Part shown: in pieces, positions 1 to 9,642 of the stretch
How positions within the stretch are numbered: the stretch's first letter is position 1
How the letters are laid out: every line of letters starts with the position of its first letter
Origin: Achatina immaculata
Taxonomy: Eukaryota > Mollusca > Gastropoda > Stylommatophora > Achatinidae
Assembly (NCBI GenBank): GCA_009760885.1
Contig: CM019696.1
Coordinates: forward strand, 49,034,574-49,098,573
Direction: 5' to 3'
DNA length: 64,000 nucleotides
The notes under the pieces: model-generated
The model's input: the letters and a program-made list of their open reading frames with translations, nothing else
What the model was told of the DNA's origin: nothing
Databases searched by the model: none
Translations under genes and position numbers: made by a program

Positions 1-129
1 AAGCACAAAGAGGATATACAAATAATAGCTGTATCTCGTCATTGTTTTCAGGGGTTACATCTAATAATGTTATAGAACCACTTAAGTTGGAGTTTTGTTT
101 CACTGTTGACATATACATGTCATTGAGAC

Positions 130-290
130 CAACAGGTGGGTCTACGAGAGCTCACCCGAATCATCGCTATGAGGGTCGGAGGGCTTTCCCTGCTTTAAGA
201 GTAGGCTTAGGGGTCCTCGAGGGCCCCTGTAGAAGGCTTAAAACAGATAGAGAAGGGGAGAAAGATTTGTGTCAGCCTACTTTTTTTTTC
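130..290. repeat. Short interspersed repeat, copy 1
   Basis: About 100 bp here resembles 1788-1905. Both contain a 'ggagggctttccctg'-like stretch followed by 'ttaag.gt.gg' and a 'ggggtcct' motif. Nothing coding is visible. It lies just outside the Arf-like exon at 335-572. The family is not recognised. Confidence 0.35.
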
Positions 291-334
291 CTTGGGGGGC
301 CGTGCCAACAGGAAGAACATCTTGAGTTACATAC

Positions 335-572
335 CCCAGGGATGTTTTAGAAACCTGAGACCCAGCTTTTCTGATATCTCCTCTGTGGACATGGTGTCCG
401 GCAGGTCCATTTTGTTGGCAAGGAACAAGAAGACAGCATTGGTCAGTTCCTCAGCGCTGACCGCGGGCTTGATGACGTCATAGTTCAGCTCGTCTAGTCT
501 TTCCGGGTCATGGCTGTCAATAACAAAAACCACGGCGTCTGCTCCCTTGTAGTAATGGCGGAATAGGGGGCG
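335..572 (-). CDS. Arf/Arl-family small GTPase, exon with the G4 (NKxD) motif (partial gene)
   Basis: Internal exon of an ADP-ribosylation-factor-like GTPase, a membrane-traffic switch that cycles between GDP and GTP. Read on the minus strand, it opens after a 'cttcacag' acceptor with RPLFRHYYKGADAVVFVID, the Arf stretch after switch II. It continues through SHDPERLDEL and carries the guanine-specificity motif NKMD in FLFLANKMDLPDTM. It ends at GLRFLKHPW followed by a 'gtatgt' donor, so the last codon is split after one base. The 238-nt length keeps the frame. The P-loop exon of what is probably the same gene lies at 6549-6626. The switch II exon (WDxGGQ) between them and the final exon with the SAK-type G5 motif were not found; the last one probably lies beyond the left edge. 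The reading frame is intact and strongly Arf-like. Arf versus a particular Arl subfamily cannot be decided from this piece. Confidence 0.88.
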
Positions 573-639
573 CTGTGAAGTGTAGTAGGAATGTAGTGTT
601 TAAATAAGAACTAGTAATACCGGCAGTGGTGGTAATGAT

Positions 640-1004
640 ACCAAAGTAGTAGTGCTACTAGTAGCAGCAGCAGCAACAGTAGTAGTAATAGTAGAAGCAG
701 TAGTAGTTGTAGTAGTACAGTAGTAGTAGTAGTTGTTATTGTTGTTGTAGAGGGAGGAGCAGCAGGTAGTAGTAGTAGTAGTAGTAGAGGTGATTCTAGT
801 AGCAGTAGCCGTATAATAGTAGTAGTAGTAGTAATAGTAGTATTTGCGGTTGTTATATTAATAATAGTAACAATACGAGAAGTTTTAGTAGTAGTAGTAG
901 TAATAGAGGTGGATAACAATAATAGTAGTTGAACAGTAGTAGTAGTAGTAATAGTAGTAGTAGTAGTAGCAGAAGTAGTAGTAGTAGAGATAACTATAGT
1001 AGTG

Positions 1005-1037
<33 letters not shown>

Positions 1038-1248
1038 ATAGTAGTAGTAGTAGTAATAGTAGTAATAGTAATAGTAGTAGTAGTAGTAGCAGTAGTGGTA
1101 GTAATGGTAGCAGTAGTTGTAATAATAGTAGTAGTAGTTGTAGTAGAGATGACTACAGTAGTGGTAGTAATGGTAATAGTAGTAGTAGTCATAACAATAA
1201 TAGTTGTACTAGTAGTAGTAATAGTAATAATAATAATAATAATAGTAA

Positions 1249-1281
<33 letters not shown>

Positions 1282-1285
1282 GAAG
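640..1285. repeat. (AGT)n trinucleotide microsatellite, about 640 bp
   Basis: Nearly uninterrupted AGT/TAG triplets with scattered variants (AAT, AGC, GGT). It gives long low-complexity ORFs of Ser, Val or Thr on both strands, which are not proteins. It lies in the putative intron of the Arf-like gene. An ACT array, the same triplet on the other strand, lies 1.1 kb away at 2395-2949. Confidence 0.95.
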
Positions 1286-1361
1286 AGGATGAGGAGGATG
1301 AATTGCTGAAGTAGTAGATGAGTATGAATATTTCTCACCACAAGTTCGCGGTGAAGGTCTG

Positions 1362-1615
1362 TCTTGACACAACTTACTATTTTGTCCCAGCTATCATTAC
1401 AAAACTTACTATTTTGTCCCTGATATCATTACAAACTTTACAATTTGTCCCGGCTATCATCAGAAAACTTACTATTTTGTCTCGGCTATCATTACAAAAC
1501 TTACTATTTTGTCCCGGCTATCATTACAAAACTTACTATTTTGTCCCGGCTATCATCACAAAACTTACTATTTTGTCCCGGCTATCAGCACAAAACTTAC
1601 TATTTTGTCCCGGCT
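1362..1615. repeat. 32-bp minisatellite, about 8 units
   Basis: Unit core 'cttactattttgtcccggc' followed by 'tatcattacaaa'. The first units are more diverged than the later ones. It falls in the putative Arf-like intron. Confidence 0.92.
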
Positions 1616-1741
1616 GCCGATGTCCCAGGCCGTGAGATGAAGATCCTTATACCGGATGTTTTCCACATTGAATCCTGTAAATAAGACAGACATCAGTCAG
1701 GTCAGTGGCTTAAACGTCTTTGATATCATCGCCAGACCTTC

Positions 1742-1783
<42 letters not shown>
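1742..1783. repeat. (GA)n microsatellite
   Basis: About 20 GA dinucleotides with one interruption near the start. It directly precedes the second copy of the short interspersed repeat at 1788. Confidence 0.95.
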
Positions 1784-1785
<2 letters not shown>

Positions 1786-1787
1786 CT

Positions 1788-1905
1788 ACGCGGTGCAATA
1801 CCCAGGGGCAAGGAGGGTTTTCCCTGTTTTAAGGGTGGGTCTGGAAGGCTTGCAGGTGGGGTGGGGGGTCCTGAGTGAATCTGAAAAAAAAAAGATAGGC
1901 GGGGA
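1788..1905. repeat. Short interspersed repeat, copy 2
   Basis: Shares 'ggagggttttccctg' and neighbouring positions with 130-290 in the same orientation. It ends in an A-run (1887-1897) that could be a retroposon tail. The family is not recognised. Confidence 0.35.
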
Positions 1906-2043
1906 GGAAGGGAAGGTTGTAATGATAATTGTGGCTGTCATTTCAGTGTGCCTGGCATTGCTCGTACATCCTGTCTGAATGTCTGTAGCCTGAAATGTGT
2001 ATTTCATGAGTCTAAGGCCAGAGTGTAGCAGAGAAGCACATGA

Positions 2044-2235
2044 GATAACCAACATTAGTGTTGATATTTTCTTACCAACATTAGTGTTGATCTTTTGGTG
2101 ACCAACATTAGTGTTGATCTTTTCCTATCAACGTTAGTGCTCATCTTCTCTTATCACCATTAGTTTTCATCTTCTCTTACCAACATTAGTGTTCATCTTC
2201 TCTTACCAACATTAGTGTTCATCTTCTCGTGACCA
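2044..2235. repeat. About 27-bp minisatellite, about 7 units
   Basis: Unit core 'ccaacattagtgttgatctt' with a variable pyrimidine spacer. The last units carry 'gttcatcttctc'. Confidence 0.88.
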
Positions 2236-2394
2236 CTTGTAACGCTAGAGGGCGGCGATATGGTCAGCATGATTCCAGTCGCTTCGCTGGCGTCATTTCA
2301 AGAATCTTCAGTGTCCAATATTCACGTTAAACGCCATTATTTTGTAGTATCTTGTGAGCAAGCTGTCACTGCTTACGTTGCTTATCATACATAA

Positions 2395-2410
2395 AACTAC
2401 AACTACAGTA

Positions 2411-2473
<63 letters not shown>

Positions 2474-2949
2474 ACTACTACTACTCCTATTACTACTACA
2501 ATAACAATTATTATTACGACTACTACTGGTACTACTACTAGTACTACTACTACTACTACTACTACTATATTTACTGCTACTACTTCTACAATTACTACTA
2601 TTACTACTACTACCACTACTACTACTACTACAAATGCTACTACTACTACTACTACTACAAATGCTACTGCTACTACTACTACTACTACTGCTATTACTAC
2701 TACTACTATTACTACTACCACTACTACTACTATTACTACTACTACTACTGCTACTACTACTATTACAAATACTACTACTACTTCAAATGCTACTACTACT
2801 TCAAATGCTGCTACTACTGCCACTACTACTACTACTATTACAAATGCTACTACTACTACCACTAATACTATAATAGAACTACTACTACTATTACTACTAC
2901 TACTACTACTACCAATACTACTACTATAACTACTACTACTACTACTACT
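2395..2949. repeat. (ACT)n trinucleotide microsatellite with a GCT block
   Basis: About 550 bp of ACT triplets, including a pure GCT run near 2448-2472. It yields poly-Thr and poly-Leu ORFs of up to 191 codons, plus a poly-Val ORF on the minus strand. All are artefacts of a stop-free triplet. Confidence 0.95.
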
Positions 2950-2990
2950 TTTTCTTCTTCTTCTTTAAGCAATTGCTGAATTCAGCAGTT
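2948..2990. repeat. (TTC)n run and perfect palindrome
   Basis: A short TTC run is followed by the 14-bp palindrome 'tgctgaattcagca' at about 2973-2986 and a T-run. A TTC run read on the minus strand is a GAA tail, so this may be the 3' end of a minus-strand retroposon next to the modular repeat that follows. Confidence 0.4.
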
Positions 2991-3006
2991 TTTTTGTTTT
3001 TTTTTT

Positions 3007-4515
3007 AGCTATTGAGGTTCACTGCTGCAGATGGTTCTAAGGACTGCAAACGCGCCACAAACAGCCTCTGGCAGTCAAGTCCAGCTCCTGGCCTTCCCGT
3101 GGCAGAACTGTTTAAACTGACAGGAGAAGGGGCGAGGGCGAATATCTGGCGCCTGAAAACCAGTTACTTAGGGTAGATGAGTGTCACGTTTGGTAGCTCA
3201 TCTGCTGCTGTTGGCGAGATCTTCAGCTGCCGTGCGTGGAGCGGTGCTCTTCCCGGCCAATGAAGAAATTTGCAAATGAGGTTGCCGCGCAGCATCACTG
3301 CGGAAAAGGTGGTTGAAAGAATAAAGCGAAGCAAACAGTCAAATCACGGCACCTCTGGTCTGGAGGTCGGCCACGTCCTGAGTGCAGTCATATCGGGTGA
3401 AATGCATGAACCGGCTTGTCCCAGAGGTTAAGTCACTGCTGGCTTGACTTTTCAAATGCCGCGCGTGGAGTGAAGCTCCTCCCGGTTAAGGAAGTAAATG
3501 GGAAATAAAGGTTGCTGTGCGGCGCCGATGGGAAAAGGTGGTGGAAAGTGAAGTTTACCCTGGTATGTCCAGTAGTATCGCTACGAGAGCTATACCACGG
3601 CACCTCTGCTCTAGAGGCCGCCTACGTCCGAAATACACCTACACTGGTGAAATATGCCTAAACCGGCACACACCAGGGGTGGAACTCGATGGCTAGACAT
3701 GTCATGCCACCTCCGCTCTAGAGGTCGGTAACGCCTGATAAACACCCATACTGGTGAATTTTGCCTAAACCGGCTCATACCAGGGGTGAATCTTGAAGGC
3801 TATGCATGTCACAGTACCTCTGCCCTAGAGGTCGGTCCCGTCCCAAACATGCCCATACTGGGAAATGCCTAAACCGGCTCAACTCAGGGGTAGAAGTCAC
3901 TAGTGGCGAGGATTCGTCCTCCTGGACAAAAGCTCCATCCTGGTCACAACTAGGAAGGGTAGCGGCCACGACCACAAAATGCTGAAGTCGGAGACACTGG
4001 ACCAGGGAAGTCTAGATAGGCAACCACCTCTCACCCGGCGGGGATGTCTGCGTATCCTAATCACGCTGAGGTTTTCCGGTGAGAAAGTCCAACCCTGGAC
4101 TGGATGGGCAACCACCTCTCACCCGGCGGTGATACACGGGTATCTCAAAACACGTCGAGGTTTTCCGGTGAGAAAGTCCAACTCTGGCCTGGGTGGGCTA
4201 ACGCCTCTCACCCAGCGGGGATGCACTGATATTCCAAACACGTCGAGGTCTTCCGGTGAGAAAGTCCAACCCTAGACCAAACTGGTGCAATGAAAACCAC
4301 GGTGTCACGCAATCCCGCTTCCGAGACCCACCAAGAATACAGGCTAAAGCACTGTGATACTCTGAACCCCTTGTGGTCCTTTCGTGGAACTCGTGTGGTC
4401 TATTTTGGATCACACAGGGGACCACAGGACCTAACGAGGACCACATGCGTGAATTCAGTAGGTTCACAGTGCGGTTTTTGGTGGTAGAAGTGAACGAAGA
4501 AGAAGAAGAAGAAGA
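3007..4515 (+). repeat. Modular interspersed repeat, 1.5 kb, with internal 107-bp and 89-bp tandems and a (GAA)n end
   Basis: GC-richer than its surroundings. It contains two copies of a module with 'gcgtggag..g.gctc.tcccgg' near 3230 and 3460. Next come at least three 107-bp units, with 'cctctgctctagagg'-type motifs starting at 3603, 3710 and 3817. Then come three units of 88-89 bp, with 'ccggtgagaaagtccaa' starting at 4076, 4165 and 4253. It ends with (GAA)n at 4495-4514. There is no convincing ORF. The terminal GAA run suggests a retroposed, non-autonomous element. I do not recognise the family. Confidence 0.6.
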
Positions 4516-4519
4516 CTGC

Positions 4520-5590
4520 TGCAGATAAGACATGTTTTATTTTCATCTCTGTTCTTGATCTTTTCTTGCCAACTGTCAGTTCACGTACATAAAACTGCAA
4601 TACTAAAATATTCTTTGTTGCTACTGTTGCGAGTGCAGTTCTTTTTGTTGTCGCTGTTGTATCTCCGCGTATCAGAGAATTTGGAGTTCTTCGCAACAGT
4701 GTGATGTCGGTATGGAGACATAAGAATCTCAGAAAGAAATAACTGGAAAATTCGTCTACACTGTATTCATAGATACATTCAGCGAAACCGTCCATCCAGA
4801 TTCCTTCACTGCAATTACTTTTCGGTACTGGAAAAAAAAGACCTTTGGGAAAGGAAAAATAGAAATTTTAAAAGTGTCAACTATCGTTGGTAGAAATTCG
4901 AAAATTCCCACTACTTTTCAGTAGACATTAAAAACCATGTCTACTGATAGTATAACAGTATATTGGAAAATGTACTATTACGGTGCTTGGAGTGTCATAA
5001 AATAGATATATTCCGGGGTATTTTTAATATTTTGACCATTTGATTTAAAGCCCTTGCTATATTTTGTTGTATAAGAGCGCAATTAAAAGGTCAGGGTTGA
5101 GACGTTAAACTCCACGGGATTTTTTTATGAACTTAGCCTTGACGTGTTAGTAACATAAAAGTTATTTTCGGGATGAAGGTCGTGAACAGGTAGAATCACG
5201 GGCTGAGTGATTCCCGGGATAGAAACTTCGGGAAGGTTTAGGAATAGGAATTGTGGTTGATATTTAAGGACCAAACTCTTACGCAGAAAAAGGGTTAGGA
5301 TTAGGTTTTAGATTGATTGGTAGTTTGAGAGGCATTATGACTGTAAATTGATTATGTAGAGGTTGACTGAGAAGGATGTTTCAGATAGGATGCTAGGATG
5401 TGAACTGTTAGTTTCTTTTCTTCCTCATGGATCCAATGTGTAAATTTCTGATGCAGCTACGAGTTGTTAAAAATAGTTTGTAACAGAAGAAATGTAAAAT
5501 ACTGAGATTTTTTAGGACTTTAAGTCCGATATTTTTGGTGATGTGAAGTTATATGTAAGGATCCATGTAATTTTCAGTGAGCTAATAAGT
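4520..5590. other. No recognisable feature
   Basis: AT-rich, apparently single-copy sequence with stops in all frames. It lies within the putative Arf-like intron. No exon could be supported. Confidence 0.5.
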
Positions 5591-5593
5591 TGG

Positions 5594-5785
5594 TCAACAG
5601 GCCAAAGAAAAAGAGGCAGACCGCGTGAAACTCTGAAGAGGACATTGTTAAGAGAGGCCAAATTAACAGGCATAAAATCCCTTGATGAGGTTGAAAGACT
5701 CGCCGAAGACAGTTTTCCTGCGAACTACTTTGCGAGCCCTGTGTGACGTTTAACAGCACGGGAAGGATATAAGATATAAGAATAA
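5594..5785 (+). pseudogene. LINE family A, 3'-terminal fragment
   Basis: Encodes QRKRGRPRETLKRTLLREAK and then TGIKSLDEVERLAED, the C-terminal tail of a LINE reverse transcriptase ORF, followed by the 'gatataagatataag' 3' tail. It matches the longer copies at 27157-27640 and 51303-52122. A small lesion after LAED replaces the RKNWRTTLRA stretch seen in the other copies, so this piece is broken. It is heavily 5'-truncated. Confidence 0.85.
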
Positions 5786-5789
5786 GTTG

Positions 5790-6165
5790 GCTCTTATTCC
5801 ATCATGTTGAATGCCTGTTTTTTCCTAGCTGAGAGTAGTGACTGTTGCATGGCGAACTAGTTCTCGTCTGGAGAGGAGTTGGATTATTCATCTGTTTACT
5901 CAGTTTATTGCTACATCCTCACTTATTCACCACTCATTTTTCCCATAATAAATATGTGAAATTGCTATTATCAATTTGAGTGTTGGTGGTTCTCAAACTG
6001 TTGAGATGTGTTCGTTCTCAGTTACACATTAAAATTCCTCAGATGTAATCAGAAGATAGAGTAAAGAAAAGTAGTACAGTTTACTATTTGGGTGGCGGCT
6101 TTACATAATTGCGAAGTACTTAAATTATTGCCGTGTCTGTAACTAGCAGACAAATGCACGCTACA
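5790..6165. other. No recognisable feature
   Basis: AT-rich sequence without an ORF or tandem repeat that I can support. Confidence 0.5.
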
Positions 6166-6169
6166 TCTA

Positions 6170-6548
6170 AATGTTTGGTGCAGTACGGCTAGAATAGTCT
6201 GTAGAAATCCTTAAACGAATAACTTTAGTTAACATAAATTCTAAAATGTTATCTAATTTGGATTACAATCTAAAATATCTGCAGAAATTCTAAATACTTA
6301 CCTAGAGTATGCAGAAATTCTAAAATGTCAAACTTATTTGGTATAAAAATCTAAATTACATATTTGCAGTTTGTAGAAATTCTAAAATACATACCTAGAG
6401 GTGAAGGAATTTCTAAAATACCTAACTTGGGTTGAAGGAATTTCTAAAAAAAAAAGCCTAACTGAGTTGGGAAAGTTCTAAAATGCCTATCGGTAACTGT
6501 AATGTTCTAAAACGTCTACCTATAACTGAAAAGTTCTAAAATACCTAC
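6170..6548. repeat. Irregular tandem repeat of about 25-40 bp units
   Basis: Recurring 'gaaattctaaaatac' and 'acctacctag' motifs with variable spacing. It runs up to the splice donor of the P-loop exon at 6549, so it forms the start of the downstream intron of the Arf-like gene. Confidence 0.6.
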
Positions 6549-6626
6549 CTATAGTTGGCACTGTGGTAACTGTATCGTCCAGTTTGAGCCGGTACAAGAT
6601 GGTTGTCTTGCCGGCAGAGTCCAGAC
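6549..6626 (-). CDS. Arf/Arl-family small GTPase, P-loop (G1) exon (partial gene)
   Basis: A 78-nt exon read on the minus strand. It follows a 'ctttccag' acceptor and ends at a 'gtaggt' donor. It encodes (G)[17 protein letters not shown] followed by TVTTVPTIG, which covers the phosphate-binding loop GLDSAGKT and the start of switch I with the Mg-contacting Thr of PTIG. This is the classical Arf N-terminal region. The exon starts with the last two bases of a Gly codon and ends with the first base of another, so phase 2-in and 1-out would suit an Arf gene. The G4 exon at 335-572 lies downstream on the same strand, and I infer one gene spanning more than 6 kb. The exon carrying the myristoylated N-terminus should lie to the right of 6626 and was not identified. 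Confidence 0.88.
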   Translation of the reverse strand, partial: VWTLPARQPSCTGSNWTIQLPQCQL

Positions 6627-6639
6627 CTGGAAAGTTGAA

Positions 6640-7070
6640 CAATTAAAATATTAAGAAGGGCATGATCATACCTGCCGCCGTATGAATACGAAATTAGATC
6701 TACAGTATGGCCCCAGAGTCTTGTGGGCCCGAAGTCCAGTGGGTGGAGCACTTTTCCAACCCCAGCTAGGCGTATCGGGTTGTTAAAGAGCGTAATGAAA
6801 ACTTTAACTGTCGTGAAAAGGTAGTACTCCACAGTCGTTGGTGCATTGTGCTGGTGCATTTCTCTTGAACTCTTGTTATTTCTCTGTGTTAAAAGTCTTT
6901 GAAAAAAAAATATGTGGTTATTTCTGTACTGTTGTTCAGGCGAATGAAATGAGTGAGCTGGAGGGGTGAGGGCAATGATGTAACAATGAAGCCGGATAGC
7001 TTAGAGGGCCCGCTGATCTTGTTTTTTTTCCCATGTTTTCTTAATAAAGATAACATGATGTGAAGTCCCT
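6640..7070. other. No recognisable feature (possible upstream intron of the Arf-like gene)
   Basis: Mixed-composition sequence. The only long ORF here, at 6545-6859 on the minus strand, overlaps the P-loop exon in a different frame and is not supported. Confidence 0.4.
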
Positions 7071-7077
7071 TTAAATG

Positions 7078-7395
7078 TTTCCATAGGGGCCCCGATAGTA
7101 ATTATAGATAGTAGATAGTAATATGTTTAGATAGGGATCCCGATAGTAATTATAGATAGTAGATAGTAATATGTTTAGATAGGGACCCTGATAGTAATTA
7201 TAGATAGTAGATGGTAATATGTTTAGATAGGGACCCCGATAGTAATTATAGACAGTAGATAGTAATATGTTTAGATAGGGACCCCGATAGCAACTATAGA
7301 TAGTAGATACTAATGTGTTTAGTTGGGGCCCCGATAGTAATTATAGATAATAGATAGTAATATGTTTAGATAGGGGCCCTGATATTAATTATGAC
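7078..7395. repeat. 48-bp minisatellite, about 6-7 units
   Basis: Unit core 'agggaccccgatagtaatta' followed by 'tagatagtagatagtaatatgttt'. Units differ mostly by single substitutions. Confidence 0.93.
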
Positions 7396-7399
7396 CCCT

Positions 7400-7705
7400 A
7401 GTCTGACTTAGCTCTCCATGACCTTGAGGTTGTGTATCCTCTGCTCCCATCCATGACCCTGAGGTTGTGTATCCTCTGCTGCCATCCAGGACCATGAGGT
7501 TGTGTATCCTCTGCTCCCATCCATGAACATGAGGTTGTGTATCCTCTGCTCACATCCATGACCATGAGGTTGTGTATCCTCTGCTGCCATCCAGGATCAT
7601 GAGGTTGTGTATCCTCTGCTGCCATCCATGACCATGAGGTTGTGTATCCTCTGCTCACATCCATGACCATGAGGTTGTGTATCCTCTGCTCCCATCTATG
7701 ACCAT
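7400..7705. repeat. 35-bp minisatellite, about 9 units
   Basis: Unit core 'catgaggttgtgtatcctct' followed by 'gctcccatccatgac'. The minus-strand ORF that cycles through all three frames (HNLMVMD / GYTTSWSW / AEDTQPH) is a repeat artefact. Confidence 0.93.
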
Positions 7706-7814
7706 TCAAATACTCATAAGAGCACCAGGGATAATTTAGGAAAACTTGACATTTGTGAAACTTTTTTCTAACCGGGTCTGAAATGTACGTAAATATGGTG
7801 AATTTGGGGATGTC

Positions 7815-7980
7815 TCATTGGTGCGGCAAGAGGACAGATTCTGATTGGTGCGATCAAGAGGACAGATTCTGATTGGTGCGACCAATGGTGCAGATTCTGA
7901 TTGGTGCGATCAGTAGGACAGATTATAATTGGTGCGGCCAAGGGGACAGATTGTGATTGTGATTGGTGTGGCCAAGTGTA
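7815..7980. repeat. 28-bp minisatellite, about 6 units
   Basis: Unit core 'cagattctgattggtgcgat' followed by 'caagagga'. Each unit contains ATTGG, an inverted CCAAT sequence, but no regulatory role can be claimed. Confidence 0.88.
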
Positions 7981-7984
7981 CCAG

Positions 7985-8390
7985 ATTTTGGCTGTTTTTT
8001 TTTTTTTTAACCGCACGAGGTGGAAGTGAATGTTTGTTTGAGCCATGGTTGTTGTGAAGGTTATTAGACTAGCACGGGTCGTCGAACGATGTGGATTACA
8101 AAGTGAATGATAGTCCCGTGTTTTAAGAGGTAAATATATTTCACAATTCTTCTTCAAACTGAAGACTACAGTAATAAGGAAGTTATGCAATAGTTTACAG
8201 TTTGGAAGTACACGGTTTTTGTGTGTGTGTGTTAGATTATTACTATCAATGTACTGTTTCATGCTGCCTGTAGGAATTCTGATCGATCATTAAATAATTT
8301 GGATATATTGTTTGAAAAGGCGATGGTACAAGACTGTGTCTAATGGTTAGCTTCCACTAGTTTTCTGATCAAGTATGATGACTCATAATT
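7985..8390. other. No recognisable feature
   Basis: A T-run at 7996-8009 and a short GT run near 8220. No supported ORF. Confidence 0.45.
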
Positions 8391-8559
8391 TTGAGCATTG
8401 TCTGTCGAGCATTGTCTGTCGAGCATTGTCATGCGGTTATTATTACGTAGATATTATCTTTTGTATACAAGATGAATTTGAGCTTCTTTTCTTATTTTGA
8501 TGTGTAGATATTTTAAATACAGAGCTAAATGGAAGTGCTCTTTAGTTATCTGTACAGAT

Positions 8560-8770
8560 ATCGAGGATGCGTGCTCTCTAGTAATACCTGTAGATATGGG
8601 GGATGTGTGCCTCTCATTAGACCCTTGAAACATCCGGCACCTGTACTCTAAATTAACAGTTGGAGTCATCAGGTACTTGTACTTCAAATTAACAGTTCAT
8701 CAGGTACTTGTACTTTTCATTAATAACTGCGGCCAGAAAGTACCTGTAATTCCTGGAGTCAGCAGGTACC
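8560..8770. repeat. Degenerate tandem repeat around 'cagtacctgta'-type motifs
   Basis: Loosely repeated 'atcaggtacttgtact' motifs. They merge into the clearer 68-bp array that follows. Confidence 0.45.
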
Positions 8771-8779
8771 TTTGATGCC

Positions 8780-9020
8780 TAGTATTGCCTGGAGTCAGTG
8801 GGTACCTCTGTTGCTCAGCTGTGCTTGGACTCAGTGGGTACATATATTTTTTTATTATTACCTGGAGTCAGTACCTCTGTTGCCTAGCAGTGCTTGGAGT
8901 CAGTGGGTACATATATTTTTTATTATTACCTGGAGTCAGTACCTCTGTTGCCTAGCAGTGCTTGGAGTCAGTGGGTACATATATTTTCTGTTATTACCTG
9001 GAGTCAGTGGGTACCTCAAA
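8780..9020. repeat. 68-bp minisatellite, about 3.5 units
   Basis: Units contain 'cctggagtcagt', 'acctctgttgcctagcagtg' and 'gggtacatatatttt'. Copies 2 and 3 are almost identical. Confidence 0.88.
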
Positions 9021-9024
9021 ACGG

Positions 9025-9640
9025 CAGTTGCTGGGACATTCATGTTCCCTGCCTGATTCTAATGGTTTTTTTTTCAATTTTATCTCCAGAATGTTCCTTG
9101 TGTTTGGCTTCCTTTACAGATCTGTGTCATTTTCTTCCTGTGGCCTGCCTTCCCCTGCCAGTTTAAGCTTCACCTTCTTTCCTTCTCTGCATCTTTTCTA
9201 GTGCTACACGATTTCTGTCTTTTATTTGTTCGTGATCTCTACGATGTAAAATTTGCCATCTCTTACTCCCATGCTGGCTTTCAGTAAACCTCCACTGACT
9301 TGAAAATAAACGTCTTAGGTTACCCATGACATTTTAAACCTGTTAAATGCCATGTTTTTATTAGAATTATATCTCTCCGCTTGCTTTCTTTCCCATCACA
9401 TTGTAACAATTAGTTAGCTCATTTTTGCACAGACAAAAGTTAAAACTACGTTTAAAAATGAAAATATTCACAATTTCTATCCGAACTGAAACTCTGATAT
9501 TTCGTACGTGACCTCCAAAGGATTATATCTATTATTATTTCTTTCCTTCCTTTCATTCCTGCTTTTGTTTTTGTCTTGCACGTAACCATGGCAACATTTT
9601 GTTATGTTGTGCACGAGAGGAGAAAAGGTCTGCTCTTATA
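9025..9640. other. No recognisable feature
   Basis: Low-GC sequence between a minisatellite and a TA-flanked transposon. No ORF with recognisable content. Confidence 0.45.
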
Positions 9641-9642
9641 TA

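Noticed and set aside
611..1372. 253-codon Thr-rich ORF and overlapping Ser/Val ORFs
   Set aside because: All are translations of an AGT triplet repeat, open on both strands, with no non-repetitive protein part.
2308..2929. Poly-Val and poly-Thr ORFs
   Set aside because: ACT triplet repeat without stops; no gene structure.
7815..7980. Cluster of CCAAT boxes as a promoter
   Set aside because: They are simply the same bases of a 28-bp tandem repeat; no gene start follows.
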